From positions 1 to 42,115 of the forward strand of contig JAHEFE010000025.1 in NCBI GenBank assembly GCA_024640365.1: a stretch of 42,115 nucleotides of DNA, in the 5' to 3' direction. The stretch comes from Woeseiaceae bacterium. GTDB lineage: Bacteria; Pseudomonadota; Gammaproteobacteria; Steroidobacterales; Woeseiaceae. The position numbers and the translations under genes were made by a program. Shown in pieces: positions 24,976-33,572 of the stretch (position 1 is its first letter; every line of letters begins with the position of its first letter). Under the pieces are notes generated by a model. That model searched no databases. It had not been told where the DNA came from and worked only from the letters and a program-made list of their open reading frames with translations.

Positions 24976-26460
24976 GTGGACAAGTCCTTCATACTCGCCA
25001 TCGACCAGGGCACCAGTAGCAGCAGGGCCGTGATATTTGACGGGCAAGGGCATCCCGTCACAAGCGCACAGCAGGAATTTCCACAAGAGTTTCCGCAGCC
25101 CGGTTGGGTTGAACATGACCCGGAAGCAATTTGGCAGTCCGTGCTTGCTGTAATCCGCGGCGCGTTCCGCCAGAGCGATGTATCGGCATCGATGATTGCT
25201 GGGATCGGTATTACCAATCAGCGGGAAACGACGTTGCTATGGGATCGTGCGACGGGTGATTGCGTTTACAATGCGATCGTTTGGCAGGATAGGCGGACGG
25301 CTGAGAATTGCAGGGCATTGCGAGCGAGCGGCGTCGAAAACGCAGTAATTGAAAAGACGGGCTTAAGGCTCGACCCTTATTTTTCGGCGACCAAGGTCGC
25401 GTGGATTCTTGATAACGTACCAGGTGTTCGCTCTCTGGCAGAAAAAGGCAGGCTCGCGTTTGGTACAGTCGATTGCTTCCTTCTGTGGAGGCTGACCGGG
25501 GGCAGATCGCATGCGACGGATGCTACAAATGCCTCTCGCACTATGTTGTTCAACATCCACACTCAGCGTTGGGATGCTGAGCTGCTAAGAATTTTCAATA
25601 TTCCCGAGACTCTTTTGCCCGAGGTAAAAGACTGTGCGGCTGATTTTGGGATAACGGATAAAAAAGTAATTGGCGCACAAATACCGGTGTGCGGAATCGC
25701 AGGCGATCAACAGGCAGCGTTGATCGGCCAGGCCGGGTTTGCGCCCGGCATGATTAAAAGCACCTACGGCACGGGTTGCTTTGTCATAGCCAATAGTGGA
25801 GGTAGTCCAGTTGCCTCCAAAAACAAATTACTCACTACTATCGCGTACCGGCTCGATGGAGAAGTCACATATGGTAACGAGGGAAGTATTTTTGTTGCCG
25901 GCTCTGCTATTCAGTGGTTGCGTGACCAGCTGCAGATTGTAGAGAACGCCGCAGATACTGAGTCCGTGGCAAGAGCGACCGGCGTTGTACGCCACGTGCA
26001 TGTTGTCCCGGCGTTCGCTGGTCTGGGTGCGCCGTATTGGGACCCTGATGCAAGGGGAGCTATCTTCGGGTTGAGTCGGGATAGTGGCCGAAATGAAATT
26101 ATTACTGCGACCTTACAGTCTGTGGCCTACCAGACTCGTGATCTGCTCAGGGCAATTCGGGATGATGGTATGGCGCCGGGAATTCTGCGGGTTGACGGTG
26201 GCATGGTTGCTAATGACTGGTTTTTACAATTTCTAGCCGACATTTTGGATATTCGAGTGGAGCGGCCCTTGAACGTCGAGTCGACAGTGCTCGGCGCTGC
26301 CTATCTGGCCGGTTTGGCATGTGGCTTATTTGAGTCGCTCGACAGTGTCGCAACTAACTGGCAACTTGAGCGCGCTTTCGAACCTGCCATGACTGAAGAG
26401 AATAGAGAGTCGTTGTATGCTGGCTGGCTTGATGCAGTAGCCAGAGTGCGGGTTCATTGA
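24976..26460 (+). CDS. glpK: Glycerol kinase
   Basis: 494 residues, FGGY family. It phosphorylates glycerol to sn-glycerol 3-phosphate. Motifs are [54 protein letters not shown] and [13 protein letters not shown]. It has a GTG start with a GAGG/AAGGG site. Most glpK genes sit with glpF or glpD; here the neighbours are a thioesterase and acetoacetyl-CoA synthetase, an unusual setting. Confidence 0.95.
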   Translation: MDKSFILAIDQGTSSSRAVIFDGQGHPVTSAQQEFPQEFPQPGWVEHDPEAIWQSVLAVIRGAFRQSDVSASMIAGIGITNQRETTLLWDRATGDCVYNAIVWQDRRTAENCRALRASGVENAVIEKTGLRLDPYFSATKVAWILDNVPGVRSLAEKGRLAFGTVDCFLLWRLTGGRSHATDATNASRTMLFNIHTQRWDAELLRIFNIPETLLPEVKDCAADFGITDKKVIGAQIPVCGIAGDQQAALIGQAGFAPGMIKSTYGTGCFVIANSGGSPVASKNKLLTTIAYRLDGEVTYGNEGSIFVAGSAIQWLRDQLQIVENAADTESVARATGVVRHVHVVPAFAGLGAPYWDPDARGAIFGLSRDSGRNEIITATLQSVAYQTRDLLRAIRDDGMAPGILRVDGGMVANDWFLQFLADILDIRVERPLNVESTVLGAAYLAGLACGLFESLDSVATNWQLERAFEPAMTEENRESLYAGWLDAVARVRVH

Positions 26461-26479
26461 CAATCTAATGTGGTCGTAT

Positions 26480-26854
26480 TCAGGCGCAGAAACGGATGCA
26501 GACGACGTATCCCCAAATCGATACGAGCATCACAAAACTTAACAGCACCGCAGCAGAGCCCATATCTTTGGCGCGTCCCGATAATTCGTGCATTTCACCG
26601 CCAAAGCGATCGATCGCTGCCTCAATTGCGGAGTTCAGTAGTTCAACGATCAAAACCAGCACGCAACTGAGGAAAAGCATCAGGAATTCCAGCGCCGATT
26701 GAGCGAGCCAAACAGCGACAGGAATGAGAATGACAATCATTGTCAGTTCTTGGCGAAAAGCGGCCTCATGTCGCCACGCTTGTGTAAAACCTTGTTTGGA
26801 ATAAATAAACGCCCGCAAGATGCGCCGTAAGCCGGTATCGCCCGGTTTGGTCAC
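26480..26854 (-). CDS. dgkA: Diacylglycerol kinase DgkA
   Basis: 124 residues with three membrane helices, the usual size. It phosphorylates diacylglycerol at the inner membrane in recycling of lipid from envelope glycan synthesis. The signature ELLNSAIEAAIDR followed by AKDMGSAAV contains the catalytic Glu and nucleotide-binding Asp. I chose GTG 26854 because GAGGAGA lies about 7 bases upstream; a TTG at 26905 was rejected. It converges on glpK with a 19-base gap. Confidence 0.92.
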   Translation of the reverse strand: MTKPGDTGLRRILRAFIYSKQGFTQAWRHEAAFRQELTMIVILIPVAVWLAQSALEFLMLFLSCVLVLIVELLNSAIEAAIDRFGGEMHELSGRAKDMGSAAVLLSFVMLVSIWGYVVCIRFCA

Positions 26855-26881
26855 TAGTGTTTCTCCTCGGTTCTGTCTGCG

Positions 26882-27055
26882 ATGAAGTCTAAGCGAATTC
26901 CACAAAATAGTGAAAGTGAAAGCCCGATTCCGTGTCCAAGCGAGGGCAAACGCGATAGAATTGAGCGCTCAAGGTCTTTCAGGAAAACAGAATTAATAAA
27001 GTACGGAATTGACCTGGAAGCAGAGAGTCTATCGATGATCCTAATACAAAAATAA
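26882..27055 (+). CDS. Possible small ORF, unrecognised
   Basis: A 57-residue frame from ATG 26882 to TAA 27055, rich in Ser, Arg and Lys in its first two thirds, ending in KYGIDLEAESLS and a short hydrophobic tail. No ribosome site is evident and I recognise no family. It lies in the 272-base gap between dgkA and the MaoC gene. It may be chance. Confidence 0.18.
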   Translation: MKSKRIPQNSESESPIPCPSEGKRDRIERSRSFRKTELIKYGIDLEAESLSMILIQK

Positions 27056-27126
27056 TTCACTATTCCTGGGTAAAATAGAAGCGAACGAATAGCAAAAGCC
27101 CAGACTTAGCACTGGAGATATTCACG

Positions 27127-27585
27127 ATGTTGATCGTGCCTAAAGAAGAGCTGGAGAACTACATAAACAAGCCCCTGGAACCATCTGAGTGGTTCAAAAT
27201 TGACCAGGAGCGCATCAATCATTTTGCAAACGCGACGCTTGACCATCAATTTATTCACGTCGATGTTGAGAAGGCGGCACAAACGCCCTTCGGTACAACT
27301 ATTGCTCACGGTTACCTGACCTTATCGTTGCTACCGTACTTCACCGCGCAAGGTGGCATCGCGCCCGCCAATATTCAAATGGCTATTAACTATGGTGCCG
27401 ACAAGATCCGGTTTTTGCAGCCCGTGGCCGTCAACAGCGAAGTGCGGGCGCACGTGAAGCTGCTGGATGTGACGGAAAAAGTCCCGGGGCAATTATTATT
27501 CAAGACGGAAGTGACAGTGGAAATTAAGGGCCAGGAAAAACCGGCCTTGGTCGCTCAGGTTCTGTCTTTATTTTTCGTTAGCTAA
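27127..27585 (+). CDS. MaoC-like enoyl-CoA hydratase (NodN type)
   Basis: 152 residues, single hotdog domain. The R-specific hydratase motif is present as DHQFIHVDVEKA with FGTTIAHGYLTLSLLPYF (catalytic Asp and His). It hydrates trans-2-enoyl-CoA to (R)-3-hydroxyacyl-CoA. GGAG lies 9 bases before ATG. It is first in a three-gene set with an SDR and a thiolase, which together supply the hydration, oxidation and cleavage steps of a beta-oxidation cycle. Confidence 0.9.
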   Translation: MLIVPKEELENYINKPLEPSEWFKIDQERINHFANATLDHQFIHVDVEKAAQTPFGTTIAHGYLTLSLLPYFTAQGGIAPANIQMAINYGADKIRFLQPVAVNSEVRAHVKLLDVTEKVPGQLLFKTEVTVEIKGQEKPALVAQVLSLFFVS

Positions 27586-27614
27586 TTATCAATTTAAATT
27601 GAGAGGATAAGACT

Positions 27615-28535
27615 GTGACCATTCGTTTTGATAACCAGGTCGCCATAGTAACTGGCGCAGGTAATGGATTGGGTCGTTCACACGCGCTGGAATTGGCGCG
27701 GCGCGGAGCACGCGTTGTTGTCAATGATCTGGGAGCTGCACGTGATGGATCGGGTGCCTCTAGTGAGGCCGCTGATGCCGTTGTGAAGCAAATTCTAGAT
27801 GCTGGCGGCGAAGCATTTTCAAACGGTGCCAATGTTGCCGATTTTGGTCAGGTTGAGGCCATGGTAAAGGAAACCGTAGAGCGTTGGGGCAGGGTTGATA
27901 TCCTGGTCAACAATGCTGGCATCCTGCGCGACAAGACCTTCGCCAAAATGGAATTAAAGGACTTTCAGCTAGTAATGGATGTGCACGTAATGGGTTCTGT
28001 AAATTGCACTAAAGCAGTCTGGGAATTGATGCGTGAGCAAAAATACGGCCGCATTATCATGACGACTTCCTCCAGCGGCTTGTATGGTAATTTTGGTCAG
28101 GCGAATTATGGCGCCGCGAAGATGGCGGTTGTCGGTTTTATGAATACCCTTTGCCTGGAAGGGCAGAAGTACGGTATCAAAGTCAATTCGCTGGCGCCCG
28201 TGGCAGCTACGCGGATGACTGAAGATCTCATGCCAGAACAGGCGCTCGGACTACTGCAGCCGGAAAGCGTTACTCCAGCTGTCATTTTCATGGCCAGCAA
28301 GGATGCACCAAACCGGCAGATTATTGCGGCCGGCGCGGGGGCCTTCGCGAAAGTTATCGTGCAGGAAACGACAGGCATATATTTGAAGCCTGAAAAACAG
28401 AATGCTGACGAACTTGCGGCTCGCTGGAATGAGGCGACGTCCCTCGAGGGTGCCAGAGAGCTGGTGGCTGGTGGTGAGCAGACCATGAAATTTCTTACGG
28501 AAGCGGGTAAGGCACTCGGCATCAAGCTGGGTTAG
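27615..28535 (+). CDS. SDR, (3R)-hydroxyacyl-CoA dehydrogenase (HSD17B4-like)
   Basis: 306 residues, GTG start with AGAGGA 8 bases upstream. The cofactor motif [16 protein letters not shown], the NDLGAARDG stretch and [11 protein letters not shown] match the dehydrogenase part of peroxisomal multifunctional enzyme 2. The catalytic set is Ser in [13 protein letters not shown], then YGAAK. It oxidises (R)-3-hydroxyacyl-CoA to the 3-keto form, which fits the R-specific MaoC hydratase next door. Confidence 0.9.
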   Translation: MTIRFDNQVAIVTGAGNGLGRSHALELARRGARVVVNDLGAARDGSGASSEAADAVVKQILDAGGEAFSNGANVADFGQVEAMVKETVERWGRVDILVNNAGILRDKTFAKMELKDFQLVMDVHVMGSVNCTKAVWELMREQKYGRIIMTTSSSGLYGNFGQANYGAAKMAVVGFMNTLCLEGQKYGIKVNSLAPVAATRMTEDLMPEQALGLLQPESVTPAVIFMASKDAPNRQIIAAGAGAFAKVIVQETTGIYLKPEKQNADELAARWNEATSLEGARELVAGGEQTMKFLTEAGKALGIKLG

Positions 28536-28561
28536 CCCTCCAGGCATTCAAGGAGCAAATC

Positions 28562-29743
28562 GTGAAAGAGGCAGTAATTGTAAGCACGGCTCGTACCCCT
28601 ATAGGTAAAGCTTATCGTGGTGCATTCAATAATACGGAAGCGCCGGCAATGGGCGGGCATGTAATTCGGGAAGCCGTTAAGCGGTCTGGGATTGATCCGG
28701 CTGAAGTGGATGATGTGATCATGGGCTGTGCCATGCAACAGGGCTCAAGCGGGCAGAACGTTGCGCGCCAGTCATTGCTGGCCGCTGGCTTGCCGGTCAG
28801 CGTTGCCGGTATGACTGTAGACAGGCAGTGCTCGTCAGGAATGATGGCCATTGCTATCGCGGCCAAACAGATTCTGGTTGATAACATGTCTGTGGTCGTT
28901 GGCGGTGGACTTGAGTCGATCAGCCTTGTCCAGAATGAGCACATGAATCGATATCGGGCCGGTAACAAAAGCGTATTGGAGATGGCTCCGAATATTTACA
29001 TGAGCATGCTCGAAACCGCAGAAGTTGTAACCAAGCGATACGGTATCAGCAGGGAACAGCAGGACGAGTTTGGTCTGCAAAGCCAGCAGCGTACAGCCGC
29101 CGGTCAGGATGCCGGTGCGTTTGACGACGAAATCGTACCGATGAAGACTTCCAAAGGTGTGATGGATAAAGAAACCAAGGAAATCAGTTTCGTTGACGTT
29201 ACCCTGGAAAAAGATGAAGGCAATCGAGCAGATACGACGATTGAGGGCTTGCAGGGACTGAAGCCCGTCTATGAAGGTGGCCATATCACAGCAGGCAACG
29301 CGAGCCAGTTGTCCGATGGCGCATCGGCTTCGATTTTGATGGACAGTCGTCTGGCTGAAAAACGAGGCTTGGAGCCATTAGGTATTTATCGCGGGATCGC
29401 GGTTGCCGGAACCGAGCCGGATGAGATGGGTATCGGTCCGATTTACGCGGTTCCCAAGCTGTTGAAGCGTTTTGGCCTGAAAATGAGTGATATAGGTCTG
29501 TGGGAGCTGAACGAGGCGTTTGCGGTTCAGGTCTTGTATTGTCGCGACAAGCTGGGTATCCCGAATGAGCTGCTAAACGTTAATGGTGGTGCTATTTCTG
29601 TGGGACATCCTTACGGCATGTCGGGTGCTCGCCTGGTTGGCCATGCGCTGATTGAAGGTAAGCGTCGAGGAGCTCGATTCGTCGTTTGCACGATGTGTAT
29701 TGGCGGCGGCATGGGTGCTGCAGGATTATTTGAAGTAATTTAA
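28562..29743 (+). CDS. Acetyl-CoA acyltransferase (thiolase)
   Basis: 393 residues, GTG start with AAGGAG site. Active-site residues are Cys in [11 protein letters not shown], His in [11 protein letters not shown] and Cys in [13 protein letters not shown]. It cleaves 3-ketoacyl-CoA to acetyl-CoA and a shortened acyl-CoA. It is the last gene of the MaoC-SDR-thiolase module and is followed by a strong terminator. Confidence 0.95.
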   Translation: MKEAVIVSTARTPIGKAYRGAFNNTEAPAMGGHVIREAVKRSGIDPAEVDDVIMGCAMQQGSSGQNVARQSLLAAGLPVSVAGMTVDRQCSSGMMAIAIAAKQILVDNMSVVVGGGLESISLVQNEHMNRYRAGNKSVLEMAPNIYMSMLETAEVVTKRYGISREQQDEFGLQSQQRTAAGQDAGAFDDEIVPMKTSKGVMDKETKEISFVDVTLEKDEGNRADTTIEGLQGLKPVYEGGHITAGNASQLSDGASASILMDSRLAEKRGLEPLGIYRGIAVAGTEPDEMGIGPIYAVPKLLKRFGLKMSDIGLWELNEAFAVQVLYCRDKLGIPNELLNVNGGAISVGHPYGMSGARLVGHALIEGKRRGARFVVCTMCIGGGMGAAGLFEVI

Positions 29744-29756
29744 GGCAAAACAAACC

Positions 29757-29768
29757 GGAGGTACCTCC
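29757..29768. repeat. 12-base perfect palindrome after the thiolase gene
   Basis: GGAGGTACCTCC at 29757-29768 lies between the thiolase stop and the terminator. It could be an operator or part of a 3' untranslated structure; there is nothing beyond the symmetry itself to support either. Confidence 0.25.
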
Positions 29769-29788
29769 AGGGTATCTCAATGTTATGG

Positions 29789-29827
29789 ACACGCCCGGCA
29801 ATTTCGATTGACCGGGCGTGTTTAGTT
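29789..29827 (+). terminator. Strong rho-independent terminator with UUCG tetraloop
   Basis: Arms ACACGCCCGG (29789-29798) and CCGGGCGTGT (29812-29821) extend through CAAT/ATTG to a TTCG loop (29803-29806) with one bulged A at 29811, followed by a T-rich TTAGTT. It closes the MaoC-SDR-thiolase operon and insulates the kinase operon. Confidence 0.85.
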
Positions 29828-29828
29828 C

Positions 29829-29857
29829 TTGACTGTTATATTGTCAGGCGGAATTAT
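29829..29857 (+). promoter_or_regulatory. Candidate promoter of the kinase-phosphatase pair
   Basis: TTGACT (29829-29834) and AATTAT (29852-29857) have a 17-base spacer, directly after the terminator and 66 bases before GTG 29924. The minus-10 match is only 4 of 6. Confidence 0.4.
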
Positions 29858-29923
29858 TGCCCCTTGTTAGCATATGCCAACGTGCCCCTGGATTAGCGGG
29901 GTATCAAAAACAGGATCATATTT

Positions 29924-31207
29924 GTGTTGCGAGCCCGCCAGAAAATTGGCAAATACAGAATTGTGCGACGCATTGCCAGCGGACCGCTGGCTGATGTCTA
30001 TGAGGCGGCGGATACTATTCATAAAAATCGCGTCGCCCTCAAAATTCCGAAAACATCAGGCGGAATCGACGAAGACGATTTTCTCCGTGAAGTTCAAGTT
30101 GCGTTAAAACTAAAACATGCAAATATCCTGTCGGTACGAGATGCGAGTTATATTGACGACAACTTCGTTATTGTCATGCCGCTGGGGAAAGAGTCGCTTG
30201 CCGATCGTATGGTGCGCCGCATGTCGACAGCGCGAGCGATAGATATCGCTACTCAGGCAATTGCCGCGGTCGCCCACGCGCATGCCAACAAGATAATCCA
30301 TTGTGATGTGAAGCCGGAGAACTTCATTCTTTTTGACAATAATGTCGTTCGCTTAACGGACTTTGGTTTCGCAAAGCTGAGTTTGAAAACACTGAAGGCA
30401 TCAGGTTCGGGAACTGTTGATTACATTTCGCCAGAACAAGCCATGGGTCACCCGAAATTTCAATCTGATGTTTTTTCCCTGGGGCTGGTGCTTTACAGAT
30501 TGTTTTCGGGTCACCTGCCAACTTGGCCTTTCGAGTGGCCGATGGCGGGCAATTCACGATTGCGTGCTAAATTGCGCCCGGAATTGATTGCCGTGCTGCG
30601 CCGAGCCATTGAGCTGAATCCTAAAGACCGATTTAGTGATGCAGTGCAAATGCAAAAGGCCTTTGAGCGAGTAAAAAGTCCAACGCGCCGACAGCGATCA
30701 GCAAAGAAACCTGTCGCAAAAGCCAGCGGCAAATGGCGTGAGCTGCAGTGGCGAGAATTTCAGACACATTTCAAGTCGGTACTCGACACGCGCTACAAAT
30801 GTCGCCGATGTGAAGGCCCAGTATCGGAAGCAATGCAAGGCTGTCCGTGGTGCGGTGTCGACAATCCGTCTCGTGGGTCGCAAACGACTATGCCCGGCCA
30901 TTGTCCGCGTTGCGAGCGTGGCGTAAAACACGATTGGGATAATTGCCCCTGGTGTTACGGGCCGGGCTTTGAATCCGAGGCAAACAGACATTATCCGGAC
31001 AAGCGTTATAAAGCGCGTTGCGAAAATGAAAAATGCCGTGAGCCATTGATGCCATTTATGCGCTATTGCCCCTGGTGTCGCGGCAAAGTAAAACGGCCAT
31101 GGGCGATTAAGGGCAGCAGGCACAAATGCAAGTCATGCGGTTGGGGCATTGTTCAAGAATTCTGGAATTTTTGCGCCTGGTGCCAAAAGCCGGTGCAGAA
31201 ACGTTGA
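29924..31207 (+). CDS. Ser/Thr protein kinase with four C-terminal zinc ribbons
   Basis: 427 residues, no membrane segment. Kinase domain about 8-255: Lys40 in VALKIPK, HCDVKPEN (126-132), DFG (146-148) and SPEQ (169-172). The glycine loop is degenerate (ASGPLADVYEA) and the HRD Arg is replaced by Cys, so activity may differ from activation-loop-dependent kinases. A basic linker leads to four zinc-ribbon units: C293/296/307/310, C327/330/341/344, C366/371/382/385 and C402/405/417/420, most ending CPWC. Such ribbons often bind protein or nucleic acid partners. GTG 29924 has AGGA upstream. The PP2C gene follows 22 bases later, so they form an opposing pair. Confidence 0.9.
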   Translation: MLRARQKIGKYRIVRRIASGPLADVYEAADTIHKNRVALKIPKTSGGIDEDDFLREVQVALKLKHANILSVRDASYIDDNFVIVMPLGKESLADRMVRRMSTARAIDIATQAIAAVAHAHANKIIHCDVKPENFILFDNNVVRLTDFGFAKLSLKTLKASGSGTVDYISPEQAMGHPKFQSDVFSLGLVLYRLFSGHLPTWPFEWPMAGNSRLRAKLRPELIAVLRRAIELNPKDRFSDAVQMQKAFERVKSPTRRQRSAKKPVAKASGKWRELQWREFQTHFKSVLDTRYKCRRCEGPVSEAMQGCPWCGVDNPSRGSQTTMPGHCPRCERGVKHDWDNCPWCYGPGFESEANRHYPDKRYKARCENEKCREPLMPFMRYCPWCRGKVKRPWAIKGSRHKCKSCGWGIVQEFWNFCAWCQKPVQKR

Positions 31208-31229
31208 TTTATTCGCTAGAGGTCAGTCA

Positions 31230-32105
31230 GTGACTAAAAAAAGAAATGACCTCGTGTTAATAGAGACGCCGAACGGCCCGGAAGTGGTTGAAGCCAATTT
31301 GGGCGGAGGTCAATTTGTAGGATTCAGCCAGAAAAGTCCGGATAAAGAGTCCGATAACGAAGATACGCTCGCCGCCTTCGAGTTTGGGGAGGATGCTGTT
31401 GTACTGATGGTTGCTGACGGTGCAGGTGGATTACCGGCTGGTCGACGCGCTTCGCAAACGGCTATCCAGTCCATGATCACTGCTTTGCGTGCGGCTATCG
31501 AGCGCAAAGATATGTTGCGGACCGGAATCCTCAACGGTTTTGAGGCTGCCAATAAAGCGTTACTTGATTTATCAAACGGCTGTGCAACTACGATGGCGGT
31601 CGTGACTGTGGATGGCAGAGTCGCGCGCTCTTATCACGTGGGTGACTCAGAGGTCTTGATCGTCGGCCAACGCGGCGTAGTCAAGCTGAAGACGACAGCG
31701 CATTCGCCTACTGCGTTTGCTGTCGAAGCGGGCTTTCTCGACAAGAGGGCGGCGCTGCACCACGAAGAACGCCATCTCGTCTTCAATTTCCTGGGAACTG
31801 CTGATATGCGGGTCGAAATCGGTTCAGGCATTGAGCTGGCATCTCGCGACACGGTGATGCTCGCATCTGATGGTCTTACAGATAATGTGCACCTGGATGA
31901 GATCATCAACGTCATTCGTCATGGTCTGCTCAAAGAGTCTTTGTTGGAGATTACAGGGCTCGTTGAAAAACGTATGGCTGCGTCCGATCCTGAGCACCCT
32001 AGTAAACCTGATGATCTTTCCGTTCTACTCTATCGCAAGCCAGTTGAGTCGGCAGCACCGAAGGCAGCAACGAGTGTTGCAAATGCGGTTGGGCCGGAAA
32101 AATGA
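31230..32105 (+). CDS. PP2C-family Ser/Thr protein phosphatase
   Basis: 291 residues from GTG 31230 (AGAGGTC upstream); the frame is open earlier inside the kinase gene but was rejected. Metal-binding motifs are NEDT near 43-46, VADGAGG (61-67), GDSEVLI (138-144), ASDGLTDN (212-219) and PDDLSVLLY near the C-terminus, so the phosphatase looks active. It should reverse the kinase encoded just upstream and perhaps the second kinase in the array. Confidence 0.93.
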   Translation: MTKKRNDLVLIETPNGPEVVEANLGGGQFVGFSQKSPDKESDNEDTLAAFEFGEDAVVLMVADGAGGLPAGRRASQTAIQSMITALRAAIERKDMLRTGILNGFEAANKALLDLSNGCATTMAVVTVDGRVARSYHVGDSEVLIVGQRGVVKLKTTAHSPTAFAVEAGFLDKRAALHHEERHLVFNFLGTADMRVEIGSGIELASRDTVMLASDGLTDNVHLDEIINVIRHGLLKESLLEITGLVEKRMAASDPEHPSKPDDLSVLLYRKPVESAAPKAATSVANAVGPEK

Positions 32106-32446
32106 GCTGACCGATAGACCGGGTGGTTTAGCAGGTGGTACCCGCGAATTCGTTATTCGCCACTAACTCATTAAAAACAAAGAGCTATTCTTTTTTTGCC
32201 AAGTTGTCCCAATTCGTCAGAGGATTGCGGAAAGGCTTGCGGGGGGCCGCGGGCAGTATTATGGTTTCCGGTAACTAAGAGAAGTCAGGAATTTGGCTAA
32301 ATTGGTGGAACTCCAGGCCGCACTTGGCTCTCTAATTCTTGATGGTTGCGTGCTTCACAAGCAGGCAATCGGTTAAATGTCAGTTTTGAATTGCAGCAAG
32401 CCAGCCGAAATGGGCGAAAAAGATGGATAAAGGGAGCGGTAGCCGT
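32106..32446 (+). promoter_or_regulatory. Intergenic region with weak terminator and hairpin
   Basis: This 341-base gap holds no gene I can support. A 6-base-pair hairpin GCGAAT-TCGTT-ATTCGC lies at 32144-32160. A weak AT stem AAAGA/TCTTT (32179-32193) runs into a T run to 32197, which may end the kinase-PP2C transcript. A promoter for the downstream lipoprotein operon must then lie at about 32200-32430; TATTAT at 32259 is a possible minus-10 but lacks a good partner. Confidence 0.4.
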
Positions 32447-33565
32447 ATGAGGAATCATGGTGTCAGATACATTTTGACGGTCTTTGTGACCGCCACGCTC
32501 GCAGCGGCCTGTGCCAGTACGCAAACTCAGTCGAGCAGTAGCACACAAAGCGGTTCTCAAAGTAGCTCGGGCTCGCAAAGCAGTTCGGGCTCGCAAAGCA
32601 GTTCGGGCTCGCAAAGTAGCTCGGGTTCGCAAAGTAGCTCGGGTTCGCAAAGCAGCTCGGGTTCGCAAAGCAGTTCGGGTTCGCAAAGCAGTTCGGGTTC
32701 TCAAGGTAGCAGTGGCTCCGAAGGCTCGGCTGGATCAACCGGAACTGCTGGAGCAAGCGGTTCCGCTGGTAGTGGTATCCCCCAGATTGAACTGCCGGGC
32801 GGTATGCCGGGCATGGGAAGCGAGAGTGGTGCCGGCAGCGAAGCCGGAGCGAACGGAGATTGTCAGTCCGATGGTTCCGGAAGTGTGGGTTCGACAGCAG
32901 AGTGCAGCGGTGACCAAGGTGGTGCTGGCGGGGTTGGCGACGAAGCACAAGGCTCAGGTGGCGCCGGCACGGCTGCTGGCGGCGCAGCGGGATCGGGCGA
33001 AGCGGGTACTGGTGCAGGTGGTACAGCCAAATCAGGCGAGACGGGCACCGGTGCAGGCGGCACCGCCGAATCAGGTGGCGCGGGCGGTATCGGCACGGTA
33101 GGTGACGGTGTCGATGGCGAAATTGCTGGATCTGGTGGGGTTGCGAGCTATCCTCAGGAAAGTGACGCTGAGCGACGTGAGCGCCTCGAGGGCGTCCTCG
33201 ATAAATCTATGGGTGACTTTGATGGAGTCATCATGGAAGAGCAGCGTGAGATCACCAAGGTCAGTCGTAATACAGAGGGCTTTGGCCAGGGCAGTAGCGG
33301 TGGTTCTGGCACTGGCGTAGGCCTCGGTAGCCAGGGTGGCGGTGGCGGTGCATCCGGTACTGTGCAGGTTTCCAATCGTGCGGAGAAGAAGTCTTCAGTT
33401 GAGGAGATGAGTGAAGCTCAGCAAAAGGAACGTACGCCTGATGATATTGTGCTGGTTGATGAAGATATCGTTGCCCGGCAGTTGAGGGAGGCTGCGTTGG
33501 CTGAAGAGGATCCGGAAATGCGGAAACGCTTGTGGGAAGAATATCGAAAGTACACAAGGCAGTAG
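32447..33565 (+). CDS. Ser/Gly-repeat lipoprotein, unrecognised
   Basis: 372 residues from ATG 32447 (GGGAG upstream); ATG 32423 lacks a ribosome site. A signal ends LAAACAS with Cys22, a likely lipidation site. Residues about 36-89 are tandem GSQSSS hexapeptides, followed by a long Gly/Ala/Ser-rich region with two cysteines and imperfect GTGAGGTA units. The last 130 residues are charged and helical (ERRERLEGVLDKSMGDFDG, then PDDIVLVDEDIVARQLREAA and EEYRKYTRQ), and that is probably the conserved functional part. It may be a flexible stalk tethering a C-terminal binding segment. I recognise no family. The next gene starts 7 bases later. Confidence 0.75.
   Translation: MRNHGVRYILTVFVTATLAAACASTQTQSSSSTQSGSQSSSGSQSSSGSQSSSGSQSSSGSQSSSGSQSSSGSQSSSGSQSSSGSQGSSGSEGSAGSTGTAGASGSAGSGIPQIELPGGMPGMGSESGAGSEAGANGDCQSDGSGSVGSTAECSGDQGGAGGVGDEAQGSGGAGTAAGGAAGSGEAGTGAGGTAKSGETGTGAGGTAESGGAGGIGTVGDGVDGEIAGSGGVASYPQESDAERRERLEGVLDKSMGDFDGVIMEEQREITKVSRNTEGFGQGSSGGSGTGVGLGSQGGGGGASGTVQVSNRAEKKSSVEEMSEAQQKERTPDDIVLVDEDIVARQLREAALAEEDPEMRKRLWEEYRKYTRQ
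32552..32713 (+). repeat. 18-bp tandem repeat, nine units, coding
   Basis: Eight units of consensus GGYTCGCAAAGYAGYTCG (the first with CT for CG) run from 32552 to 32695, with a ninth degenerate unit to 32713. Each encodes GSQSSS. Because the unit is a multiple of three, copy-number change alters protein length and not reading frame. Units differ mainly by synonymous C/T changes. Confidence 0.95.
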
Positions 33566-33572
33566 GGGCTGA

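Noticed and set aside
28106..28525. Minus-strand open frame opposite the SDR gene
   Set aside because: Ala/Ser-rich antisense shadow of a well-supported SDR gene.
32297..32704. Minus-strand open frame rich in Arg-Thr repeats opposite the repeat lipoprotein
   Set aside because: It is the reverse-complement reading of the 18-bp coding repeat; its low-complexity product, lack of a ribosome site and position opposite a clear lipoprotein gene make it a shadow.
32552..32713. Tandem repeats as a possible CRISPR array
   Set aside because: The 18-bp units are contiguous with no spacers and lie in frame within a coding region.
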